From assembly GCA_045588655.1 (NCBI GenBank), contig JAZNEP010000029.1, forward strand, positions 1 through 64,000: a DNA stretch of 64,000 nt, written 5' to 3'. Below the pieces are notes generated by a model. The model searched no databases. It saw only the letters and a list, made by a program, of their open reading frames with translations, and was not told the origin of the DNA. Each line of letters starts with the position of its first letter. Position 1 is the stretch's first letter. Below are positions 41,185 through 49,624 of this stretch, piece by piece. The translations under genes and the position numbers were made by a program. Source of the stretch: SVFI01 sp045588655 (GTDB lineage: Bacteria; Bacillota; Clostridia; Lachnospirales; Lachnospiraceae).

Positions 41185-42534
41185 ATGGATAGTAAAGTAA
41201 CGTTTGATTATTCAAAAGCAGCATCTTTCATCAGTGAACATGAAGTGGCTTTCATGAAAAATGTCACTATGGATGCAAAAGAGACATTAGTTACAAAAAC
41301 AGGTGCAGGGAATGATTTCTTAGGATGGATTGATTTACCTGTAAACTATGACAAAGAAGAGTTTGCACGTATTAAAAAAGCAGCCGAAAAGATACAGAAC
41401 GATTCGGATGTGCTTCTGGTAATTGGTATTGGTGGTTCTTATCTTGGAGCCAGAGCAGCCATTGAGTTTTTGAGACATAGTTTTTATAATATGATTCCAA
41501 AATCTCAGCGCAAAACACCGGAAATCTATTTTGTAGGAAATTCCATCAGCTCTACATACATTAAACATCTGATTGATGTGATTGGAGACAGAGATTTCTC
41601 AATCAATATGATTTCCAAATCAGGTACGACAACAGAGCCTGCAATCGCGTTCCGTGTGTTCCGTAAATTGATGGAAGAAAAATACGGAAAGGAAGAAGCA
41701 GCAAAGAGAATTTATGCTACAACAGATAAAGAAAAGGGTTCTTTAAAAGGACTTGCGACAGAAGAAGGCTTTGAAACATTTGTGGTTCCGGATGACGTTG
41801 GAGGACGTTTTTCCGTGCTTACAGCGGTTGGTTTACTTCCGATTGCTGTTTCAGGCGCAGATATTGATAAATTAATGGAGGGTGCTGCAAGCGGACGTGA
41901 AAACGCGTTGAATCTTCCGTATGAAGAGAATGATGCATTACAATATGCAGCAGTTCGTAATGCACTTCATCGAAAAGGAAAATCCATTGAAATTCTTGCA
42001 AATTATGAACCAAGTGTACATTTTGTTGCAGAATGGTGGAAACAGTTATACGGAGAGTCAGAGGGAAAAGATCAGAAGGGTATCTATCCTTCCAGTGTAG
42101 ATCTTACCACTGATTTACATTCTATGGGACAGTTCATACAGGACGGTGCCAGAAATATGTTTGAAACTGTAGTTGATATTGAAAAATCACGCGAAGAAAT
42201 CATAATCGAAGAAGAAGCGGTCGATCTGGACGGATTAAATTATCTGACAGGAAAGACCGTAGATTTCGTGAACAAATCTGCTATGAACGGAACGATTCTC
42301 GCTCATACAGATGGTCTTGTGCCAAACTTAAAGATTAATATTCCGGAGGTAAATGAGTTCTATTTAGGACAGCTGTTTTATTTCTTTGAGTTTGCCTGCG
42401 GAGTATCCGGATATATTCTTGGAGTGAATCCGTTTAATCAGCCGGGCGTAGAAAGCTATAAGAAAAATATGTTCGCGCTGCTGGGAAAACCGGGATTTGA
42501 GGCACAGAGAGAAGAATTATTGAAGAGATTATAA
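41185..42534 (+). CDS. pgi: Glucose-6-phosphate isomerase
   Basis: A 449-residue cytoplasmic enzyme interconverting glucose-6-phosphate and fructose-6-phosphate in glycolysis. The short Firmicutes type is recognised by IGIGGSYLGARAAIEFL, NMISKSGTTTEPAIAFR, DVGGRFSVLTAVGLLP and the C-terminal FNQPGVESYKKNM. Length is typical. A GGAGC ribosome binding site follows a hairpin leader. It is monocistronic between its own promoter and terminator. Confidence 0.97.
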   Translation: MDSKVTFDYSKAASFISEHEVAFMKNVTMDAKETLVTKTGAGNDFLGWIDLPVNYDKEEFARIKKAAEKIQNDSDVLLVIGIGGSYLGARAAIEFLRHSFYNMIPKSQRKTPEIYFVGNSISSTYIKHLIDVIGDRDFSINMISKSGTTTEPAIAFRVFRKLMEEKYGKEEAAKRIYATTDKEKGSLKGLATEEGFETFVVPDDVGGRFSVLTAVGLLPIAVSGADIDKLMEGAASGRENALNLPYEENDALQYAAVRNALHRKGKSIEILANYEPSVHFVAEWWKQLYGESEGKDQKGIYPSSVDLTTDLHSMGQFIQDGARNMFETVVDIEKSREEIIIEEEAVDLDGLNYLTGKTVDFVNKSAMNGTILAHTDGLVPNLKINIPEVNEFYLGQLFYFFEFACGVSGYILGVNPFNQPGVESYKKNMFALLGKPGFEAQREELLKRL

Positions 42535-42563
42535 TCTATTTGGTTGATGATTTTATAAAATTA

Positions 42564-42606
42564 GGCTGCGGTTCCTTATCTAAAGATAGGGGTTCGCAGC
42601 CTTTTA
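42564..42606 (+). terminator. Terminator after pgi
   Basis: A long hairpin: outer stem GGCTGCG (42564-42570) with CGCAGCC (42595-42601), a small internal loop, an inner stem CCTTATC with GATAGGG, then TTTT. The simple stem and T-run fit a terminator better than a riboswitch. Confidence 0.82.
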
Positions 42607-42628
42607 TAGCTGAAATAAGGTGACAGAA

Positions 42629-44011
42629 ATGAGAAAATTAATCGGTACAAAGGATTTTTACAAAAAAATATTATTGATTTCCGTTCCAATCATGGTACAA
42701 AATGGTATCACCAATTTTGTGAGTATGATTGACAATATTATGGTGGGACAAATCGGTACGGATCAAATGTCCGGGGTTGCAATTGTCAATCAGCTGATGT
42801 TTGTCTTTAATATTTGCATTTTTGGAGGGATATCCGGTGCTGGAATATTTACAGCCCAGTTTTATGGAAAGGGAGATCAGGAGGGAATTCGAAACACATT
42901 CCGTTTTAAAGCCTACACCTGTTTGCTTCTGACAGCGCTTGGTATTGCAATTTTTGCCTTGGGCGGTGATTTATTGATTTCCCTGTATCTGCATGAGGGA
43001 AGTGATGTCGGAAACCTCGCCATGACACTTAGTTACGGAAAAGGATATTTGTATCTTATGATGCTTGGTCTTTTGCCATTTGCCATAAGTCAGGTCTATG
43101 CATCTACGCTTCGAGAGTGCGGAGAAACAATTTTACCGATGACGGCCGGAATTATAGCGGTGCTGGTAAATCTGATTTTTAACTATATCTTGATTTTCGG
43201 TAAATTTAATTTTCCGGCACTTGGTGCAAACGGAGCAGCGGTAGCTACGGTCATTTCACGTTTTATCGAAATGCTCATTATTGTGATTTGGACCCATAAA
43301 AAGAAGGAAAAAAATACGTTTATTGTAGGAGTGTACCGCAGTTTGCGTATACCGGCGGAACTGGTCAGCATTATTCTGAAAAAAGGTTTTCCGCTCATGA
43401 TCAACGAGTTATTGTGGGCAGTCGGAATGGCAATGATTGCACAATGCTATGCGTACAGAGGATTGGCCGTGGTAGCAGCACAGAATATTACTTCCACGAT
43501 TGTAAATGTATTTAATATCGTATATATTGCGCTTGGTAGCAGCGTTTCCATTATTATAGGGCAGCTTCTTGGTGCAGGAAAAAAAGAAGAGGCTAAGGAA
43601 AAGGATGCCCAGCTGATTGCATTTGCGGTTGCATCCTGTTCACTGGTTGCCGCACTGATGGCATGTTTTGCGTCGGTATTTCCTGAAGTATACAATACGG
43701 AGGAGCAGGTTAAGACTCTGGCCACCTCCTTTATCCTTGTGTCAACGTTTGCTATGCCATTCCAGGCATTTACGCATGCATCGTATTTTACACTACGATC
43801 CGGCGGAAAAACATGGATTACATTTTTGTTTGACAGTGTGTTTGTCTGGGCCATCGTGGTTCCTTTTGCGTTCTGCTTGTCCCGATATACGGGGATAGGA
43901 ATTGTGGCAGTCTATCTGCTGGTGCAGGCAACGGAAGTGATAAAATGCATCATAGGATATTTACTCATTAAGCAGGGAAGCTGGACGCAGAATATAGTGG
44001 AAGAATTGTAA
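42629..44011 (+). CDS. MATE-family efflux transporter
   Basis: A 460-residue membrane protein with twelve helices. The N-terminal half has LISVPIMVQNGITNFVSMID and VGQIGTDQMSGVAI, and the repeat in the second half starts FPLMINELLWAVG, as in MATE Na+/H+-coupled multidrug exporters. Start at the ATG at 42629 with AAGGTGA upstream; the GTG at 42620 overlaps the ribosome binding site. The substrate is unknown. Confidence 0.93.
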   Translation: MRKLIGTKDFYKKILLISVPIMVQNGITNFVSMIDNIMVGQIGTDQMSGVAIVNQLMFVFNICIFGGISGAGIFTAQFYGKGDQEGIRNTFRFKAYTCLLLTALGIAIFALGGDLLISLYLHEGSDVGNLAMTLSYGKGYLYLMMLGLLPFAISQVYASTLRECGETILPMTAGIIAVLVNLIFNYILIFGKFNFPALGANGAAVATVISRFIEMLIIVIWTHKKKEKNTFIVGVYRSLRIPAELVSIILKKGFPLMINELLWAVGMAMIAQCYAYRGLAVVAAQNITSTIVNVFNIVYIALGSSVSIIIGQLLGAGKKEEAKEKDAQLIAFAVASCSLVAALMACFASVFPEVYNTEEQVKTLATSFILVSTFAMPFQAFTHASYFTLRSGGKTWITFLFDSVFVWAIVVPFAFCLSRYTGIGIVAVYLLVQATEVIKCIIGYLLIKQGSWTQNIVEEL

Positions 44012-44078
44012 CAGCATTGACAAAAAAATCGGAACATAGGAAAATAGAAGCATAAGAAACGTGATAGGAGAGGATACC

Positions 44079-45035
44079 GTGAAACTGGTTATTCTGGAAA
44101 GAAATTGTATCGGAACGGACGTTTCCATGGATTGTTTAGGCGAGTATGGAGAGCTGATCTGTTATCGCAACAGTGACATCACTAATGTGGCCGAAAGAAT
44201 TAAAGATGCGGATATCATTGGTGTAAACAAAATTCCGATGAATGAGAGCACACTAAAAGATGCGAAGAATTTAAAATTAATCTGTGTTTTGGCCACAGGA
44301 TATAATAATGTGGATCTGGATTATTGCAAACAGCGAGGAATCCGGGTTACAAATGTAAAAGGATATTCTACAGCGGCGGTTGCACAACATACATTTGCGC
44401 TGGCGCTTTATCTGATGGAACACCTCAGACATTATGATGAATATGTAAAAGAAGGAGCTTACGGAGCACAGGATTTGTTTTGTAATTTTGATCTTCCGTT
44501 TGCAGAGCTTAGCGGAAAAGTTTGGGGTATTATCGGAATGGGAAATATCGGAACAGCTGTGGCAAAAATTGCACATGCATTCGGTTGTAAAGTAATCTTT
44601 CACTCTGTAAGCGGAAAAAGCACTTGTACAGAGTATGAACAGGTTAGCTTTGAAGAACTCTTGTCATCTGCAGATATATTATCACTGCATTGCCCGCTTT
44701 CGGATTTGACTCACCATTTGATAAATAAAGAAGCTCTTTCGAAGATGAAGCAAACCGCTATTTTGATTAATGTGGCAAGAGGACCTGTAATTAATAGTCA
44801 AGATTTGTATGAGGCATTGGAGAGTGGAGTGATAGCTGCTGCAGGGTTGGATGTGTTGGAACAGGAGCCAATCGCGGAAACGAATCCACTTGGAAAAATA
44901 AAAGACAGCTCTAAGCTTATGATTACTCCGCATATGGCATGGGCAAGTACAGAGGCCAGAAGTCGCCTGATAAATGAAACCTATAAAAATATTGAGGCCT
45001 TTTTAATGGGCGAGGAGAGGAATGTAATTGTTTAA
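44079..45035 (+). CDS. D-isomer-specific 2-hydroxyacid dehydrogenase
   Basis: A 318-residue NAD-dependent enzyme. The NAD-binding GMGNIG with a downstream acidic position lies in the central Rossmann domain. Catalytic Arg (NVARGPVIN), Glu (LEQEPI) and His (TPHMAWAS) are all present. It resembles glycerate/hydroxypyruvate-type dehydrogenases, but the exact 2-oxoacid is uncertain. The GTG start at 44079 (VKLVILERN) is preferred because AGGAGAGG lies 5 nt upstream; a GTG at 44061 would fall before that site. It may be co-transcribed with the regulator at 45081. Confidence 0.92.
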   Translation: MKLVILERNCIGTDVSMDCLGEYGELICYRNSDITNVAERIKDADIIGVNKIPMNESTLKDAKNLKLICVLATGYNNVDLDYCKQRGIRVTNVKGYSTAAVAQHTFALALYLMEHLRHYDEYVKEGAYGAQDLFCNFDLPFAELSGKVWGIIGMGNIGTAVAKIAHAFGCKVIFHSVSGKSTCTEYEQVSFEELLSSADILSLHCPLSDLTHHLINKEALSKMKQTAILINVARGPVINSQDLYEALESGVIAAAGLDVLEQEPIAETNPLGKIKDSSKLMITPHMAWASTEARSRLINETYKNIEAFLMGEERNVIV

Positions 45036-45080
45036 AAACATGATGAGGAAAAGAATACCATTAGAAATGGAAGTGAACAA

Positions 45081-45803
45081 ATGAATCAGGGAAATATTAC
45101 GATAGCAATTGTTGACGACGACAAGATGTTTCGTGTTCTCGTAAAGAAGAAGCTGGAAGATGTAAGGAAGAGGCTTCCCTTTTCTTTTTCAATTAAATTA
45201 TTTGTATCAGGACGGCAGTTCTTAAAACAGAAAGAAGAGTTTGATATTGTATTTATGGATATTGCTATGCCGGAGATGTCAGGACTGGAAACAGCAGAGC
45301 AATATCGAAAATATTGTCCGGATGGTATTCTTATATTTTTTACAGCCTATGAAGATTATTTAAAAGAAGGATACAAGGTAAATGCCTTCCGCTATATCGG
45401 GAAACAAGATAATACGCAGGTGTTTTATGAAGCAGTAAAAAGTGCGGTGTTTCTGATACAAAAAAGGCAGAAGATACAATTGCAGCTTATGAGTGGCGGA
45501 GAAACCTATGTGGCGCTGGATGAGATTTTATATATTGAGTCGGAGTCAAGATATGTAACGGTTCATACGGTAGACCGGAAAGAATATTTTGTAAGAAGTA
45601 AGATTTCCGAATTGACGGACCGTCTGGAGAAAAAAGGATTTTATCTGGTGCATAGAGCCTATTTGGTAAACATGAAATATATTCTTGCGTGCAAATGCGG
45701 ACGAGTGGAGATGATAACATCCGTAAAGGTGCCGATTAGCGAGAGACGAAGTATGGATTTTAAGATGCAATTAAAAGAATTTTTTGCATGGGAAAATGAG
45801 TAA
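45081..45803 (+). CDS. LytTR-family response regulator, orphan
   Basis: A 240-residue protein. The receiver domain (residues 5-125) has VDDDK, phosphoacceptor Asp60 in VFMDIAMPEMSG, and FTAYED; Lys in FRYIGKQDN is shifted from the usual KP. The LytTR DNA-binding domain covers residues 140-238 (ILYIESESRYVTVHTV, FYLVHRAYLVNMKYI, VPISERR). No histidine kinase is adjacent, so its partner is encoded elsewhere or it acts alone. LytTR regulators often control surface, bacteriocin or quorum functions. Confidence 0.92.
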   Translation: MNQGNITIAIVDDDKMFRVLVKKKLEDVRKRLPFSFSIKLFVSGRQFLKQKEEFDIVFMDIAMPEMSGLETAEQYRKYCPDGILIFFTAYEDYLKEGYKVNAFRYIGKQDNTQVFYEAVKSAVFLIQKRQKIQLQLMSGGETYVALDEILYIESESRYVTVHTVDRKEYFVRSKISELTDRLEKKGFYLVHRAYLVNMKYILACKCGRVEMITSVKVPISERRSMDFKMQLKEFFAWENE

Positions 45804-45940
45804 AAGCAAAAAAAAGCCGATTTCATGTCGATTTTGGGGGCGTTCATGCAAAAGGGGTTCCATTTTGAAATGAAATGTGGTACTTTGTTTGTGGCGAATT
45901 CTTGTGTAAAAGGGGAATTAAGGGGAAGATTATGAGTAAG
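45804..45940. other. Intergenic region without a recognised gene
   Basis: Between the LytTR gene and its terminator I see G-rich tracts (GGGGGCG, AGGGGAATTAAGGGG) but no open frame with a credible ribosome binding site longer than about 20 codons. It could be a 3' UTR or small RNA. Confidence 0.3.
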
Positions 45941-45941
45941 A

Positions 45942-45971
45942 AAAGACCGACAGAGATGTCGGTCTTTTTTT
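45942..45971 (+). terminator. Terminator downstream of the LytTR gene
   Basis: A 10-bp perfect stem, AAAGACCGAC (45942-45951) with GTCGGTCTTT (45958-45967), followed by TTTT. It lies 140 bp after the LytTR stop. Confidence 0.85.
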
Positions 45972-46050
45972 GCATATTTTCAGTTATTATTTCACTTTAA
46001 TTTTCACTTTAATCTTTTTGCTGTTACTTCATCCCGAGAGAAGCGGATAG

Positions 46051-46096
46051 TATCAAAAAGTTCCTGCCATGGAACAAAGTTACCATTGCAGGAACT
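46051..46096 (-). terminator. Terminator of the HD-GYP/SPFH/zinc-ribbon operon
   Basis: On the minus strand, immediately after the last gene: stem AGTTCCTGC (46059-46067) with GCAGGAACT (46088-46096), continued after one mismatch by ATGG with CCAT, loop of 10 nt. A short U-run (TTTTGATA on the minus strand) follows. Confidence 0.75.
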
Positions 46097-46101
46097 AAAT
46101 T

Positions 46102-46866
46102 TTATTGCTCTCTTACATCAGAGAAACTCCATACCTGAATGTTGTAAGCAACAACACCGGTTCCACAGTATTCGCAGAATTTTGCTCCCAGATTCGTAAT
46201 CGGAGCCCCGCAGTTCGGACAATTAAGTCCATCCGCATCCCCCAAATCGTTTTCTACGAGAGAACGATCTTGGATATAAATCAAATCCGTTTCATATCTG
46301 GATTGGAACAAAACGTCCTTTGAACCGGAGATGACGTTATGGTGACTGTCGGTAATGTAATGGTAATACTGCACGGAGGTTTGCATCGTAATGATACAAC
46401 GTCCGGACTTTTTGGTATAACCGGAGATTTCGGTACGATGTATTTTAATATTGTCAAAGTATTCTCTTTGCTCTTTGTTTTTTAATAGAACGATTTTATG
46501 TTCCAGCTTATTTTTTAGTTCCGAATTACCTTCGGTGAGACGACCGGGATTAAACTCATGTATGGCGAGAAGATAAGACGTAAGAACATTTTGCGCTTTC
46601 TTTTTCATCTCATCATAAGAAAACTCCGGAAAATCTTTGGTAATTCTTGGAAGGAACAGACTGGTCATAGCTGAGACAGACTTTGGTGTAGCTGCATATT
46701 CAGCTTCTATCTGATCAAATCCCTCTTTTAAGCTTTCAGTTCCAAATACTTGCCTGGAAAACTGTCTGGTCTTTTGTTTCAGACGGTAGATAGCATAGTA
46801 AACAGCACCTATCACGCAGAGAACTAGTATCAGACATATTATCATCAGGATTAAAGTTACTTTCAT
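46102..46866 (-). CDS. Membrane-anchored zinc-ribbon protein
   Basis: A 254-residue protein with one N-terminal membrane segment (residues 3-28), a charged helical region, then an alpha/beta domain (SGRCIITMQTSVQYYHYI) that looks Tim44-like. The C-terminal zinc ribbon is CPNCGAPITNLGAKFCEYCG (two C-x2-C knuckles near residues 216-235). The start overlaps the stop of the SPFH gene by 4 bp, so the two are translationally coupled. Function is unknown; the ribbon on the inner face suggests binding to another protein or nucleic acid. Confidence 0.82.
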   Translation of the reverse strand: MKVTLILMIICLILVLCVIGAVYYAIYRLKQKTRQFSRQVFGTESLKEGFDQIEAEYAATPKSVSAMTSLFLPRITKDFPEFSYDEMKKKAQNVLTSYLLAIHEFNPGRLTEGNSELKNKLEHKIVLLKNKEQREYFDNIKIHRTEISGYTKKSGRCIITMQTSVQYYHYITDSHHNVISGSKDVLFQSRYETDLIYIQDRSLVENDLGDADGLNCPNCGAPITNLGAKFCEYCGTGVVAYNIQVWSFSDVREQ

Positions 46867-48224
46867 TGAACAATATCACCCTCATCAAATGGGTCGCCGC
46901 ATTCCGGACAGAATTTTGGTGGGTTTTTAGGATCCGCAGGTTCCCAGCCGCATTTATCACATTTGTATAATGGTTCGCCGGTAGGTTTTTGTGTTCCGCA
47001 TTCACCACAGAACTTGCCTTTGTTCTGTGAAGAACATACCGGACAAATCCAACCGTCAGGTGTTTGTTCTTCCGGTTTTCTTGCACCGCATTCACCACAG
47101 AATTTCGAGGTGTTTCCTGCGTGTCCGCAAGCACAGGTCCACGCATTGGCCGGAGCTGCAGTCGGAGCAGCAACCGGAGCAGCAGGTGCTGGAGCAGCCG
47201 GAGCCTGATTCTGTCCCATTTGGAATAAAGAAGTAGCGTCCATACCACCGGCCATGTTTGCCATATTCATACCGGCAAAAGCCATCATAGGACCGGTTGA
47301 TGTATTAGAAGCAGCAGCTTTCATAGCTTCCGCCTGTGCACTCACGAGAGTAGCAGCGGCCATGTTGGAGTTACGAAGAACAGCTGTTTTCTGTAATTCT
47401 TTAATCATGGATTCATCTTCTTCGGATGCTTTTACAGTATTTACACCAAAAGAAGAGATTTCAATACCGCGAAGACCTGCCCACTTTTCAGAAAGAACAT
47501 CATTGAGAGCGTCTGCGATTTCCATGGTATGTCCAGGAAGTTCACTGTAACGAACGCCCATAGCTGATACTTTAGCGAAAGCCGGCTGAAGAGCTGTTAA
47601 GAGCTCAGTCTTTAACTGGCTGTCGATTCGGTCTCTGGTGTATTCGTCAGATACATTCGCACAGACATTTGTGTAGAAAAGAAGCGGATCGACAATTTTG
47701 TAAGAGTATTCACCGTTACAACGGATTGAAATATCCATATCAAGACCAATATTCTGATCAACAACACGGAAAGGAACCGGATTCATGGTTCCGTATTTAT
47801 TTCCCAGAATTTCCTTGGTATTGAAGAAGTAAACTCTCTGGTCTTTTGCCGGGTCACCACCAAAGGTGAAACGTTTACCGATCATAGAGAACGTTTTCTT
47901 AACGCTTTCGCCGAGAGGACCATAGAAAAGACTTGGTTCTGTAGAGTTTTCATAAATAAATTCACCAGGTTCGGCACAAACTTCTGCAACTTTACCCTGA
48001 TCAATAATCAGCATACACTGACCTTCATTGACAGCGATGATAGAGCCGTTAGAAATAATGTTTGACTCTCCTTTTGTGTTGCTGGTTCCGCGTCTGTCGC
48101 TGGTTCTTTTTTGTCCTTTCTGTACAAGTACATTTTCATTTAGTGAGTCGCAGTAAAAATACTCGCGCCACTGATCTGCAGTAGCAGAGCCGACTGCATT
48201 TTGAAGTGCTCTGATTAATCCCAT
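46863..48224 (-). CDS. SPFH-domain protein with C-terminal zinc ribbons (YdjI-like)
   Basis: A 453-residue protein. Residues 1-300 resemble the SPFH/virion-core-type domain seen in Bacillus YdjI (GSIIAVNEGQCMLIIDQGK, FSMIGKRFTFGGDPAKDQ, DPLLFYTNV). An Ala/Pro-rich linker (about 340-362) follows, then three zinc knuckle pairs (ACGHAGNTSKFCGECG; CPVCSSQNKGKFCGECG; CDKCGWEPADPKNPPKFCPE). Such proteins form membrane-associated scaffolds, and YdjI takes part in the response to membrane stress. No membrane helix is visible, so recruitment is peripheral. It is 32 bp downstream of the HD-GYP gene. Confidence 0.85.
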   Translation of the reverse strand: MGLIRALQNAVGSATADQWREYFYCDSLNENVLVQKGQKRTSDRRGTSNTKGESNIISNGSIIAVNEGQCMLIIDQGKVAEVCAEPGEFIYENSTEPSLFYGPLGESVKKTFSMIGKRFTFGGDPAKDQRVYFFNTKEILGNKYGTMNPVPFRVVDQNIGLDMDISIRCNGEYSYKIVDPLLFYTNVCANVSDEYTRDRIDSQLKTELLTALQPAFAKVSAMGVRYSELPGHTMEIADALNDVLSEKWAGLRGIEISSFGVNTVKASEEDESMIKELQKTAVLRNSNMAAATLVSAQAEAMKAAASNTSTGPMMAFAGMNMANMAGGMDATSLFQMGQNQAPAAPAPAAPVAAPTAAPANAWTCACGHAGNTSKFCGECGARKPEEQTPDGWICPVCSSQNKGKFCGECGTQKPTGEPLYKCDKCGWEPADPKNPPKFCPECGDPFDEGDIVQ

Positions 48225-48256
48225 TGTTTTCTCCCTTTCTTATGTGTTTTTTATAT

Positions 48257-49333
48257 TTATATGATAGCTGAGATTTTTATATCTTTATGTGCGGAAAGAT
48301 CGATAAATTTATCCCCGCATTTGATAGTTGGTTTAGACAAATTTGCCGGATTAATAAAGACGATTTCACCTTCCATACCATTGGTCAGTCTTACGCGGAA
48401 ACCGATAAAGGAGTTGCTTACGCTGCGTAAGAAGGTTAAAATCATATCCGTATCGTATTTGTCAAATCCCTCTTTTTCAAATTCTTCAATAACGTCAAAC
48501 GGGCAAATCGGATCGCGGTAGATTCGTTTGCTTGTCATCGCATCATAAATGTCAACGATTGTAATCATCTTTGCAAAGAAGGATATTTTGTCTCGGGCAA
48601 AGCCGTAAGGATATCCGGAACCGTCACACTTTTCATGATGCATCAGTGCTGCATTTTTTACCTCTTCGTTTAAGTTGGTTCGTTCCAGTATGTTGTATCC
48701 GTTCAAAGGATGTTTTTTAACAGCTTCAAATTCGGCTTTTGTTAAAGCACCCGGTTTCTTTAAAATATGTTCCGGAATTTTAATTTTACCGATGTCATGG
48801 AATAGACCGCAAGTGGTCGCAATAACGCGGTCTTCCTTGCTAAGCTCCAACCAACCGGCAAAAATATTGGCAATCATGGCAGCATTGACACAGTGCGCAT
48901 ATGTAGAATCATCATAATCTCGCATGTTGACCAGCATATCCATAAGATTTACGGAGTTACCGACATCATCCATGAGTGTAAGTGTCTGCGACACAAGGTT
49001 TTCCGCATCAAAATTGGAATTACTTTCAACAATCTGGTTTAATCCGGTTTTTAATGAATCAACGTGAGAGTTGAAATTTTTTTGAAACTTAATAAATTCC
49101 GGCTTTGATTTTACACGTTCACTATAAGAAGGCGTAGAATCCGGAATAGAATTTTCTGCGGAAACAAGCTGATCTTCGATTTTGATAGAATAGATACCGA
49201 AAGAGTCCAGCTTTGCAATATTGTTTTCGGTAATAATAACTTTTTTTGCCAGAACGAGCTGTCCGTCAATCGCGTAAATATCTTCGGCAGTTACCATTCC
49301 GGGACGTAAATCTTTTACTTTTAATTTCTTCAT
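48257..49333 (-). CDS. HD-GYP domain phosphodiesterase
   Basis: A 358-residue cytoplasmic protein. A short N-terminal beta domain (residues 1-55, LKVKDLRPGMVTAEDIY) is common to clostridial HD-GYP proteins. The metal-binding HD domain has H147, H179-D180 (FHDIGKIKIP), H208, and H232-H233-E (LMHHEKCDGSGYP) with GYP at 240-242. All metal ligands expected for cyclic di-GMP hydrolysis are present. A C-terminal beta extension follows. The ATG at 49333 with GGGGTGG upstream is preferred over GTG 49342. It leads a probable three-gene operon. Confidence 0.9.
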   Translation of the reverse strand: MKKLKVKDLRPGMVTAEDIYAIDGQLVLAKKVIITENNIAKLDSFGIYSIKIEDQLVSAENSIPDSTPSYSERVKSKPEFIKFQKNFNSHVDSLKTGLNQIVESNSNFDAENLVSQTLTLMDDVGNSVNLMDMLVNMRDYDDSTYAHCVNAAMIANIFAGWLELSKEDRVIATTCGLFHDIGKIKIPEHILKKPGALTKAEFEAVKKHPLNGYNILERTNLNEEVKNAALMHHEKCDGSGYPYGFARDKISFFAKMITIVDIYDAMTSKRIYRDPICPFDVIEEFEKEGFDKYDTDMILTFLRSVSNSFIGFRVRLTNGMEGEIVFINPANLSKPTIKCGDKFIDLSAHKDIKISAII

Positions 49334-49359
49334 TTTAGCCACCCCATTCTTACTATAAA

Positions 49360-49388
49360 ATTATAGAAGATAATAGAATTACTGTCAA
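49360..49388 (-). promoter_or_regulatory. Perfect consensus sigma-A promoter for the HD-GYP operon
   Basis: On the minus strand TTGACA (49388-49383), exactly 17 bp, then TATAAT (49365-49360). It is identical to consensus in both hexamers and spacing, with a predicted start about 20 bp before the ATG. This is the strongest promoter in the window. Confidence 0.85.
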
Positions 49389-49532
49389 TGAAAGTTGTGT
49401 GTAAATAGGCTAAAAACAAGAAAATTTTCTGACCATACTCTAGCATAGCAGAGAAATAAAATCTACCAACATAAGTTGCAATTTGGGGTGGTTTTGTCAA
49501 CTGCATTTTGCAAAAGGTAGGAAAACATTTTA

Positions 49533-49561
49533 TTGTGAAAAGCTCGTAAAGTATTTATACT
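49533..49561 (+). promoter_or_regulatory. Promoter of the radical SAM gene
   Basis: TTGTGA (49533-49538), 17 bp, TATACT (49556-49561). The predicted start near 49568 leaves a 57-nt leader. The stretch 49389-49532 between the divergent promoters holds no gene. Confidence 0.6.
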
Positions 49562-49624
49562 GGATTTATGCATGGTTTTGGTAATCATAGCAAAAACGAA
49601 AAACAGATAAGGAAATAGCTTCTA

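Noticed and set aside
42564..42606. Complex hairpin after pgi as a riboswitch for the MATE gene
   Set aside because: It is a single branched stem with a T-run and no conserved riboswitch core that I recognise; a terminator explains it.
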